Of a stretch of 11,245 nucleotides of DNA, positions 1-6,414 are shown piece by piece. The stretch's first letter is position 1, and the number at the start of each line of letters is the position of its first letter. A program made the translations under genes and the position numbers. Below the pieces are notes generated by a model. The model made no database searches, was not told the origin of the DNA, and was given only the letters and a program-made list of their open reading frames with translations. Source of the stretch: an uncultured Eubacteriales bacterium (lineage in GTDB: Bacteria > Bacillota > Clostridia > Oscillospirales > Oscillospiraceae); contig CABVBV010000065.1 of the NCBI GenBank assembly GCA_902496595.1, positions 1-11,245 of the forward strand. Reading direction: 5' to 3'.

Positions 1-1353
1 GTAGACCTTGCTCGCGGTACCGGAGATAGCCGGGGTGACGAGGGTCTTGCTGGTGAGCTTGGTGTCTTCGTTGACCTCATAGGGCATACTAACGCTGTTT
101 CCGTCGGCGCCGTAGTATACCTTGCCGTCCTCGCCATTGAAGTCGTCGCCGCTGTTGAGGTAGCTGACTTCGTTGTCGACGGTGAGCTTCACGACCTTGT
201 TTACTTGGTCGAGCCAGAGTACCGGATAACCGATGTCGCCGACTGCCCAGACCTTGCCGTTTACACTGCCGCTTTCATATGTATTCAGCAGCCACGCCAC
301 CTCGCCCGAGGCGAATTCGTCGACGGATTTGGATTCGACGTTCGTGGCTGTGCCGTTGCCGGTGCCGATGCCGCTGCTGGCGGTGCCTGTGAGCCAGTAG
401 CAGTTCGTTATCGTGGCGGTGTAACTTTCGGCGTCGTTCCACCCGCACACGCCGCCGCTGGTGCTGCCGCTCACGGTGCCGGTGTTGCAGCAGTTCGTTA
501 TTGTGGCGGGGTAACTTTCGGCGTAGTTCCACCCGCACACGCCGCCCACGTAGCTATTGCCGCTCACGCTGCCGGTATTGTAGCAGTTCGTTATCGTGGC
601 GGGGCCACCGTTGTAGCCGTAGTTAATCCCGCACACGCCGCCCACGTAGGCGTTGCCGGTACCAGTGCCGCTCACGGTGCCGGTGTTGTAGCAGTTCGTT
701 ATCGTGGCGTAGTTATACCCGCACACGCCGCCCACGTAGGCTAAGATGTAATCTACGGTAGCGCTGACGGTCACGGTGGCGCTGTTGCTGCAGTTTTCTA
801 TCGTGCCGCCGTTGTTATACCCGCACACGCCGCCCACGTTGGCGGCGCAATTAGTGCCGCTCGCGCTGACGGAGATATAGCTGTCCGCTATGCTAAGGTT
901 CTTCACCGTGCCGCCGCTGATATAGCCGAACAGACCGGCGTAGACATAGCTGCTGCTGCTGATATCGACATACAGCCCGCTGATGGTGTGGCCGTCTCCG
1001 TCGAAGGTGCCGGTGTAGGGGTCGCTTCTGCTGCCGATGGGCGTCCACTTGGTGAGGTTGGCGCCGTCGCCGTTGAGGTCGCCGTCAGCGTTCAGCACGT
1101 TTTCGTTGATGGTGATGTCCGCCGTCAGCTTGGCGTGGGCGGAGTTGTTTTTTGCAACGCCTGTCAGCGTCCCGTTCACCAGCCCTGCGAACCAGTAGAG
1201 CTCCTCCGCGCTGCCGATCTGGTAGGGGTCATCCGCCGTGCCGTCGCCCACGGTGGGCTTCACCGGCGTTCCGCTGTAATCCGCCGACGCGCCGAAGCAC
1301 AACGCGCCCAGGCACAGGGCTATTGCGAACACTATTGCCAAAAGTTTTTTCAT
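1..1353 (-). CDS. Secreted GLUG-repeat surface protein, 3' end off the window
   Basis: The frame is open from the ATG at 1353 to base 1, giving 451 visible residues with no stop, so the C-terminus lies outside the window. The first 25 residues are a clear Sec signal peptide: MKKLL, a hydrophobic core, then ASA before the likely cleavage site. Next comes a typical entry segment (DPYQIGSAEELYWFAGLVNG, around residue 40). GLUG-type repeats begin at GLFGY (residues 140-144) and run to about residue 321, with cores such as YVGGVCGYN and ITNCYNTGTVSG. A capping segment EFASGEVAWLLN follows at 346-357, then a further domain from about residue 380 that is cut by the edge. GLUG repeats are known from bacterial surface proteins and probably fold as a beta-solenoid. 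Adhesion or substrate binding is inference; no catalytic motif is visible. The start is supported by AGGAGG six bases upstream. A cell-wall anchor could lie in the missing end. Confidence 0.85.
   Translation of the reverse strand, partial: MKKLLAIVFAIALCLGALCFGASADYSGTPVKPTVGDGTADDPYQIGSAEELYWFAGLVNGTLTGVAKNNSAHAKLTADITINENVLNADGDLNGDGANLTKWTPIGSRSDPYTGTFDGDGHTISGLYVDISSSSYVYAGLFGYISGGTVKNLSIADSYISVSASGTNCAANVGGVCGYNNGGTIENCSNSATVTVSATVDYILAYVGGVCGYNYATITNCYNTGTVSGTGTGNAYVGGVCGINYGYNGGPATITNCYNTGSVSGNSYVGGVCGWNYAESYPATITNCCNTGTVSGSTSGGVCGWNDAESYTATITNCYWLTGTASSGIGTGNGTATNVESKSVDEFASGEVAWLLNTYESGSVNGKVWAVGDIGYPVLWLDQVNKVVKLTVDNEVSYLNSGDDFNGEDGKVYYGADGNSVSMPYEVNEDTKLTSKTLVTPAISGTASKVY
392..850 (-). 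repeat. In-frame tandem repeats encoding GLUG units
   Basis: Near-identical blocks recur within the surface-protein gene. The plus-strand word CAGTTCGTTATCGTGGCG starts at about 401, 584 and 692, with one-mismatch or more diverged copies at 491 and 791. A second word, GCACACGCCGCC, occurs at about 443, 533, 631, 721 and 823. The spacing between copies is 90, 93, 108 and 99 bases, always a multiple of three, so each unit adds 30 to 36 residues in frame. DNA identity at synonymous positions suggests recent duplication or ongoing recombination between units rather than only protein-level conservation. Confidence 0.85.
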
Positions 1354-1359
1354 TTTTTC

Positions 1360-1365
1360 CCTCCT
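1360..1365 (-). promoter_or_regulatory. Ribosome binding site of the GLUG protein gene
   Basis: AGGAGG on the minus strand lies six bases before the ATG at 1353. This fixes the start directly ahead of the signal peptide. Confidence 0.8.
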
Positions 1366-1378
1366 GCTGCACGTAGGG

Positions 1379-1413
1379 CCGGTTTCCGCATCGCTTCACG
1401 ATGCGGAAACCGG
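1379..1413. repeat. Perfect 15-bp hairpin in the leader of the GLUG gene
   Basis: The arms 1379-1393 (CCGGTTTCCGCATCG) and 1399-1413 are exact reverse complements around a five-base loop. It would form a very stable RNA stem in the 5' leader of the surface-protein gene, ending about 13 bases before the ribosome binding site. No T-run follows it on the minus strand, so it does not look like a standard intrinsic terminator by itself. It could be an mRNA-stabilising structure, part of an attenuator with the adjacent palindrome, or a dispersed intergenic repeat; the sequence alone does not decide. Confidence 0.75.
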
Positions 1414-1432
1414 AAAAACGGCATATGCCGTT
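1414..1432 (-). terminator. Possible short intrinsic terminator or attenuator
   Basis: Bases 1417-1432 form a perfect 16-base palindrome (AACGGCATATGCCGTT). On the minus strand it is followed at once by three further T residues, giving a run of five, as in an intrinsic terminator with a 6-bp stem and an ATAT loop. It lies 78 bases after the stop codon of the GPH symporter gene and could end that operon. If the promoter proposed at 1458-1486 is real, this site falls in the leader of the GLUG gene and would act as an attenuator. The stem is short, so the call is tentative. The dyad could instead be an operator. Confidence 0.4.
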
Positions 1433-1457
1433 CATACAAATATGGTCGATTTATGTT

Positions 1458-1486
1458 ATTTTACATCACCTGCCGCCGCAGCGCAA
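1458..1486 (-). promoter_or_regulatory. Possible sigma-A promoter of the GLUG protein gene
   Basis: On the minus strand TTGCGC (1486-1481) and TAAAAT (1463-1458) are separated by exactly 17 bases. The -10 box matches the consensus at five of six positions, the -35 box only at three. It lies between the symporter stop codon and the GLUG gene and predicts a leader of roughly 95 bases that contains both dyads. Confidence 0.4.
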
Positions 1487-1509
1487 GAAAAAACCGTCAC
1501 GGCCATGGC

Positions 1510-2871
1510 CTATTCCTTTATGTCCCCGCGCACCTTCAGCTCTGCTACCATCTCCGCGTACATCTTCTCGTCTATCTTATACTTCGCCCTGTAGATGAAA
1601 TAACCCACGATTATCATTACTAGCGGGATCACCAGCATCGCCAGCTTCAGCGTCATCTGCCCCGCCGCGTCGATGGCCTCCGCCGCCGTGTCGCCCGTCT
1701 TGATGCCGCAGATGACCAGCGTCATACTGATGATGCCCGTCGAGAGTGCGCCGCCTATCTTGTTGATGAGCGGCTGGATGGAGAACGTGATACTGTCGTT
1801 GCGTTTGCCCAGCTTCCACTGGCCGTACTCGATGGTGTCCGCGAGGAACATGAGCATCAGCAGCTGGATGAACGCCTGGCCCACGAACACGATGACGCCC
1901 GCCGCCGCGATGAGGTATATGCTCCGCTCTGCAAAGAAGAACACCACATAGCCCGCCGTCAGCAGCGCCGTTGCAAATGTATAGAGCTGTTTTCTGCTGT
2001 GTTTCTTCGAGAACGCCGGAAACACCGCCAAGGCAGCAAGCTGCGACACCCCGACGACCGCCGCAAGGATGGCGTACATACTCTTGTCCCCGAACACGTA
2101 CTGCATATAGTACATGGCAAAGCCCGTCGTCGTGCAGTAGCCGACCATGAAGAGCGCCATGGAGAGCGTCGTCCACATGAGCTGGTCGTTCTTAAACAGC
2201 ACTGAGAACATCTGCCTGAGGCTCGTGCCCTCCTCCTGTTTGAACCGACTCTTGTCCTCCTTTACGCCGAAGAGCGTGAAGCACTGGAAGCCCAGCATGG
2301 CCACCGTCACCGCCACGGCCACGATGAACCAGCCGTGCGGAGTATTGCCCATGGCCGTCGTCACCGGCTCCCAGGCGACCATGATGGCAAACATTCCTAC
2401 GTTCGCGCAGATACGCGCAAAAGCGCCCATGTTCTCCCTTGTCTTCTGCTCCATCGACAGCGAGGGCAGCATCGACCAGTACGCGATGTCGTTCACTCCG
2501 TAGGTGATATCCCAGAGTATGTATGCAAGCCCGAACACGACGACGAACCAGTAGTTCTTAAGCCCGAAGTCCGCGAACAGGATGAGGAAGAACACGCTGC
2601 TCGTCACAGCTCCTATGAGCATCGGCGGCTTGTACTTGCCCCAGGGGCTCTTGACATTATCTATTATAAGGCCCGTTATTGGGTCGTTGAGCGCGTCGAG
2701 TATCCTCAGCACCGTCAGCACCAGGCTCGCCGCGGCAAAGACGCCTACCGGCAGGCTCAGGACGTTCGACAGGTAGTACAGCAGCGCGTTGGATTCAAAG
2801 GCGTAGAACATATCCCGGCCCACCGTGCCGAGGCCGAAGAAGTATTTATTCCGCTTTTCCTGCTTTGTCAA
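1510..2871 (-). CDS. GPH-family (MelB-like) cation:glycoside symporter
   Basis: A polytopic membrane protein of 453 residues with about 12 hydrophobic segments, the usual size of glycoside-pentoside-hexuronide:cation symporters. Diagnostic motifs are visible: GRD near residue 20, DALNDPITG at 59-67, NDIAYWSMLPS at about 127-137, and ADTIEYGQWKLGKRNDS at 344-360. The acidic residues at about 20, 59, 63 and 128 align by motif with Asp19, Asp55, Asp59 and Asp124 of E. coli MelB, which serve cation and sugar binding, so coupling to Na+ or H+ is likely. The frame is open up to an ATG at 2901, but that start lies inside pepT and has no good ribosome site. A TTG at 2871, one base after the pepT stop and eight bases after AGAGGGG, is preferred. 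Being last in an operon with an alpha-galactosidase and a beta-glycosidase suggests a galactoside or glucoside substrate; the exact sugar cannot be read from the sequence. Confidence 0.88.
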   Translation of the reverse strand: MTKQEKRNKYFFGLGTVGRDMFYAFESNALLYYLSNVLSLPVGVFAAASLVLTVLRILDALNDPITGLIIDNVKSPWGKYKPPMLIGAVTSSVFFLILFADFGLKNYWFVVVFGLAYILWDITYGVNDIAYWSMLPSLSMEQKTRENMGAFARICANVGMFAIMVAWEPVTTAMGNTPHGWFIVAVAVTVAMLGFQCFTLFGVKEDKSRFKQEEGTSLRQMFSVLFKNDQLMWTTLSMALFMVGYCTTTGFAMYYMQYVFGDKSMYAILAAVVGVSQLAALAVFPAFSKKHSRKQLYTFATALLTAGYVVFFFAERSIYLIAAAGVIVFVGQAFIQLLMLMFLADTIEYGQWKLGKRNDSITFSIQPLINKIGGALSTGIISMTLVICGIKTGDTAAEAIDAAGQMTLKLAMLVIPLVMIIVGYFIYRAKYKIDEKMYAEMVAELKVRGDIKE

Positions 2872-2872
2872 C

Positions 2873-4099
2873 TCACTTACCCCTCTCGGCGTATATTTCA
2901 ACTATCCTGCGGATTATCTCGACGCACTTGTCCATGCCCTCGACGGTGACGTGCTCATACGGCCCGTGGAAGGCGTAGCCGCCGGTGCCGAGGTTCGGGC
3001 AGGGCAGGCCCTCCCAGGAGAGTTGCGCTCCGTCCGTGCCGCCGCGTATCGGCACCCGCAGCGGCTTCACCCCAGCATCTTCCGTCGCACGCACGGCATT
3101 TTCCACAAGGTGCAAATAGTCCGGCCTTATCTTCTCCGCCATGTTCCGGTACTGCTCCCTGAACGAGACGCTGACCGTGCCCGCCCCGTAACGCTCGTTC
3201 ATGAGCTTCATGATATGCAGCATCGTCTCACGGCGCATCTCCAGCTTCTTCGCATCGTGGTCGCGCAGGATATATCTCAGTTCGGCCCGCTCTGCCGTGC
3301 CCGCGATGGCCGTCAGGTGGTAGAAGCCCTCATAGCCCTCGGTATACCTGGGTATCTCGCAGTTCGGGAGCGCCTGATTGAACTCCGTGGCGACCTGCGC
3401 GGCGTTCACCATGACGTTCTTCGCGCTGCCGGGGTGTACGTTCACGCCCGTTATTCCGACTACGGCTGCGCAGGCGTTGAAGTTTTCAAACACGACCTCG
3501 CCTTCGGGGCCTCCGTCGAGCGTGTAGGCAAAGTCCGCGCCCAGCTTGGGTATGTCGAAGTTTGCTGTGCCGCAGCCTACCTCCTCGTCCGGAGTAAAGC
3601 AGACAGCCACGCGGCCATGGGGGATATCCTCCTTTTGCAGCAGCTCGACCAGAGTCATGATCTCGGCGATGCCGGCCTTGTCGTCAGCGCCCAGCAGCGT
3701 ATCGCCGCTTGCCGTGATCAAAGTCCTGCCCTTCAGCCCGGGCAGATGCGGAAAGTTCTTCACCCGGAGCGTGCGGCCGGAGCCCAGTTCCAGGTCTTCG
3801 CCGTCGTAATTCTCGACCAGTCTCGGTTTCACGTTTTCCCCGGAAAAGTCCGGGGAAGTGTCCATATGCGCGATGAAGCCCAGGCATGGGGCCGACTCAT
3901 ATCCCGGAGCTGCGTCGACATGGCCGTAGACATAGCAGGTGTCTGTCACCTCAGCGTCCTTCACCCCAAGCTCAAGCAGCTCATCGGCCAGTATCCTCGC
4001 CAAGTCGAACTGTCTCTCGGTGGATGGGGATACGCCTATGCCCTCCTCGCTGGCGGTGCTCACCTGTGCATATTTTACAAGTCTCTCGTATGCTTTCAT
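2873..4099 (-). CDS. pepT: Peptidase T (tripeptide aminopeptidase, M20B family)
   Basis: A 408-residue cytoplasmic dizinc aminopeptidase that removes the N-terminal residue from tripeptides. Its length equals that of characterised PepT proteins. The metal and catalytic residues fall almost exactly at the E. coli PepT positions: His78 and Asp80 in HMDTSPD, Asp140 in GADDKAG, Glu172 and Glu173 in PDEEVG, Asp195 in TLDGG, and His378 in FHGPYEH. The RGGTDGAQLS segment (residues 352-361) of the catalytic domain is also present, and no key residue is missing. The ATG at 4099 overlaps the alpha-galactosidase stop as ATGA, and GGGTGGG lies about eight bases upstream, so translation is probably coupled to that gene. 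Its place between a glycosidase and a sugar symporter is unusual and may indicate breakdown of glycopeptides, or simply a shared growth condition; this is inference. Confidence 0.95.
   Translation of the reverse strand: MKAYERLVKYAQVSTASEEGIGVSPSTERQFDLARILADELLELGVKDAEVTDTCYVYGHVDAAPGYESAPCLGFIAHMDTSPDFSGENVKPRLVENYDGEDLELGSGRTLRVKNFPHLPGLKGRTLITASGDTLLGADDKAGIAEIMTLVELLQKEDIPHGRVAVCFTPDEEVGCGTANFDIPKLGADFAYTLDGGPEGEVVFENFNACAAVVGITGVNVHPGSAKNVMVNAAQVATEFNQALPNCEIPRYTEGYEGFYHLTAIAGTAERAELRYILRDHDAKKLEMRRETMLHIMKLMNERYGAGTVSVSFREQYRNMAEKIRPDYLHLVENAVRATEDAGVKPLRVPIRGGTDGAQLSWEGLPCPNLGTGGYAFHGPYEHVTVEGMDKCVEIIRRIVEIYAERGK
2880..2886 (-). promoter_or_regulatory. Ribosome binding site deciding the TTG start of the symporter
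   Basis: AGAGGGG on the minus strand sits inside the last codons of pepT, eight bases before TTG at 2871. With the overlapping TGA stop at 2875-2873, this suggests translational coupling and argues against the upstream ATG at 2901. Confidence 0.6.
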
Positions 4100-6414
4100 T
4101 TTACATTTCCCACCCTTTTTATCAGATAAAGCTCCGAGCCGAAATCGCCCGGGAGCCTCAGTTTTTCGTCGTAGCCCGTACCTTGGAAAAGATTCTGGAG
4201 CCGGATGCCGTCCATGAGCGCCGCGCCCGAAGCCCGGTATTTTTCGCTTTTCTGTCTCAGGCCCCTCAAGCGGCCCACGGCACGCATGACCGCCCCATCG
4301 TGTTTTATCCTTATCGGCAGGGCGTGTTTTATCAGCGCCCCGAAATCCGGCAGCTTCAGCAGCGCCGGAAAGCTCTCGACCTCGTATACGCGCTCTGGCT
4401 CAAGGCCCCGCGCCGGCAGCTTTTCAAAGGCCGGGGCCGCGTGCGTCAGCCGCCTGAAGAGGCCGGTAACAGCCTCCGCGCCGTCCCTGGATACGCAGGA
4501 GAAGCATTCGCGGCCGTCCGGCAGCTCGAACCTGTAAAGTTTTCCGTATTGCAGGGTCATCCTGTGCTTTTTATAAAACTCCACCTGTTTCCGAGCCTCC
4601 CTGAGCTCAGCCGGAGAGAGTTCCCTCAGGTCGAGCTCATAGCCCAGGCAGCCGAAGCAGGACGCGGCGAAACGAGTGCCGAACGGCGTATTCCTCAGAG
4701 TTTGAGAATGCGGTGAGGCGGAGACGTGAGCCCCCATGGTCGAGAGCGGGTAGAGGAAGGACAATCCCTTCTGAATGTCCAGTCTCTCTACCGGGTCGGT
4801 ATCATCCGAGGCCCAGATCTGCGGGGAAAAGCAGAGCATACCCAAATCGAAGCGGTTGCCGCCCGATGAACAACTCTCGAGCAGGATGTCCGGCCGTCCG
4901 TCGAATATCCTGTGCAGGACTTCGTACAGGCCGAGGATATATCTGTGGGCAAATGCCCCTCCCGTTCCGGCGAGATGCCGGTTCATATCCCATTTTACGT
5001 AGCTTATCCCTGCCGAGTCAAGCGTCCGGCCCACCGAGTCGACGATATAATCCCTGACCTCGGGTCGCGTGAGATCCAGGAGCAGCTCGTTGCGGCAGAA
5101 CACCGGCTCCCTTCCCGGCTCCGTTATCGCCCAATCCGGGTGCTCGGAATACAGCCTGCTCCTTGGGTTCACCGCCTCAGGCTCGAACCAGAGCCCGAAA
5201 CCCAGGCCCAGCTTCCCCACTTTATCCGCAAGCCCGGCCACGCCGTCGGGCAGCTTTTTCAAATCCGGGGCATAGTCGCCAAGTCCGCCTGTGTCGTCGT
5301 TTCGGCCTTCAAACCAGCCGTCGTCCATGACGAAGAGCTCTGCGCCGATATCCTTCGCCCTTCGTGCGACGGAGAGCAGCCTCTGCTCGTCAAAGTCGAA
5401 CATGAAGCCTTCCCAGGCGTTCACGAGGACGGGCCTACCGCGCCCGGCCCACCTGCCTCTCACTATGTGCCGGTTCACAAAATCGTGCATACTCCGGCTC
5501 ATCCCGCCGAAGCCCTCATTTGAATAGCACATGACCGCTTCGGGAGTTTCAAAGCTCTCTCCCCTGCCGAGCTTCCATTCAAACCTGTCCGGGCTCACTC
5601 CGCTCATCACTCTGACCGAACCGTGCTCATCCGCAGAGACACAGCTCATGTGCCCTCCGCTGTACACCAAGTTGAAGCCCCACACCCGGCCATGCTCCTC
5701 ACCGGCAGTCCTCTCGCTCAGGATAAAACCCGGATTCGTGCGGTTCGACGAAAACCCGGTGCGGCTCTCGATGACGAGCGTTCCTTCAACGGCTCTGTCC
5801 TGCCGATGCGCCTCGCTTATCCAGCCCCCGGCAAAACTTGTCATCCTCATCTCCCGCTCTGCCATATCCAGGCTGAAACTCATGAGCTTCCTGAGTTTCA
5901 GGCCATCCCCCAGGCAGACCAGCTCGGTTCTCCTTGTGATCACGTCCGTCTCAGGGTATGTCGTATACATGAGGCGCAGCTCCAGGCCGGCAGTCTCATC
6001 CCGGAGCAGAACGCAGAGGCTCATGTCGCCTCCGTACGCCGTCGGCAGGCCGCATTTCGTCGCGGTCGCGCCCCCGGTGATATTGTGACCGACGTATTCA
6101 AAGTCCGCTGTCCAGCAGCCGCTGTCCGTCACCAGTTCGATCGGCGACGGGCGGTAGTCTCCCCTTCCGGAACCCGACCACTCCATCGGCAATACATCCA
6201 GGCAATCGCCGCCGGGATACAGCACCGAGTCCCCGTATGGCGCCGATCGCTTCAAGCTCAGGGCTTCCGCGTCGGAGTCGCTCACCCTGGAACCATAATG
6301 CAGGTGTTCCAACTTGCCCTGCGGGCTCAGCCTGAACATATACGAGCTGTGCTCCGTCCGAAGGTGGAACAGTCCGTCAGCGTATGTTATAGACCTGGTC
6401 TTTGACATATTCAT
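4096..6414 (-). CDS. Alpha-galactosidase, glycoside hydrolase family 36
   Basis: A 772-residue enzyme expected to release terminal alpha-linked galactose from melibiose, raffinose-type sugars or galactosyl conjugates. The layout is that of GH36: an N-terminal beta-sandwich (about 1-320), a catalytic barrel (about 325-650) and a C-terminal beta domain. Visible barrel motifs are NAWEGFMFDFDEQ (332-344), FVMDDGWFEGRNDD (361-374), GLWFEPEAVNP (407-417), KWDMNR with the predicted nucleophile Asp476 (474-479), ESCSSGGNRFD (513-523), and WASDDTDP (534-541), which carries the predicted acid/base Asp, probably 537. There is no signal peptide, so it should act in the cytoplasm on imported substrate. 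The ATG at 6414 is chosen because AGGAG lies seven bases upstream; it overlaps the GH1 gene by 38 bases. The second Met at residue 3 is less well spaced. Activity on N-acetylgalactosamine is possible in principle but less likely. Confidence 0.93.
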   Translation of the reverse strand: MNMSKTRSITYADGLFHLRTEHSSYMFRLSPQGKLEHLHYGSRVSDSDAEALSLKRSAPYGDSVLYPGGDCLDVLPMEWSGSGRGDYRPSPIELVTDSGCWTADFEYVGHNITGGATATKCGLPTAYGGDMSLCVLLRDETAGLELRLMYTTYPETDVITRRTELVCLGDGLKLRKLMSFSLDMAEREMRMTSFAGGWISEAHRQDRAVEGTLVIESRTGFSSNRTNPGFILSERTAGEEHGRVWGFNLVYSGGHMSCVSADEHGSVRVMSGVSPDRFEWKLGRGESFETPEAVMCYSNEGFGGMSRSMHDFVNRHIVRGRWAGRGRPVLVNAWEGFMFDFDEQRLLSVARRAKDIGAELFVMDDGWFEGRNDDTGGLGDYAPDLKKLPDGVAGLADKVGKLGLGFGLWFEPEAVNPRSRLYSEHPDWAITEPGREPVFCRNELLLDLTRPEVRDYIVDSVGRTLDSAGISYVKWDMNRHLAGTGGAFAHRYILGLYEVLHRIFDGRPDILLESCSSGGNRFDLGMLCFSPQIWASDDTDPVERLDIQKGLSFLYPLSTMGAHVSASPHSQTLRNTPFGTRFAASCFGCLGYELDLRELSPAELREARKQVEFYKKHRMTLQYGKLYRFELPDGRECFSCVSRDGAEAVTGLFRRLTHAAPAFEKLPARGLEPERVYEVESFPALLKLPDFGALIKHALPIRIKHDGAVMRAVGRLRGLRQKSEKYRASGAALMDGIRLQNLFQGTGYDEKLRLPGDFGSELYLIKRVGNVK

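Noticed and set aside
205..744. Plus-strand repetitive frame with AVRYRGG-type repeats
   Set aside because: It is the reverse reading of the GLUG repeats. The minus frame has a signal peptide, a good ribosome site and known repeat motifs.
392..850. Possible CRISPR-like array because of regular repeats
   Set aside because: Repeats are in frame within a coding sequence, the intervening segments are also repetitive, and no cas gene is near.
1379..1413. Canonical terminator of the symporter gene
   Set aside because: The hairpin is strong but no T-run follows it on the minus strand; the T5 lies before it, beside the neighbouring palindrome.
2825..4129. Long plus-strand open frame of 434 codons
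   Set aside because: It lies antisense to pepT, which has all its catalytic residues. The frame is low in family-like features and is explained by GC-rich codon bias.
5623..6405. Plus-strand frame of 260 codons
   Set aside because: Antisense to the N-terminal domain of the alpha-galactosidase, with no domain or ribosome site support.
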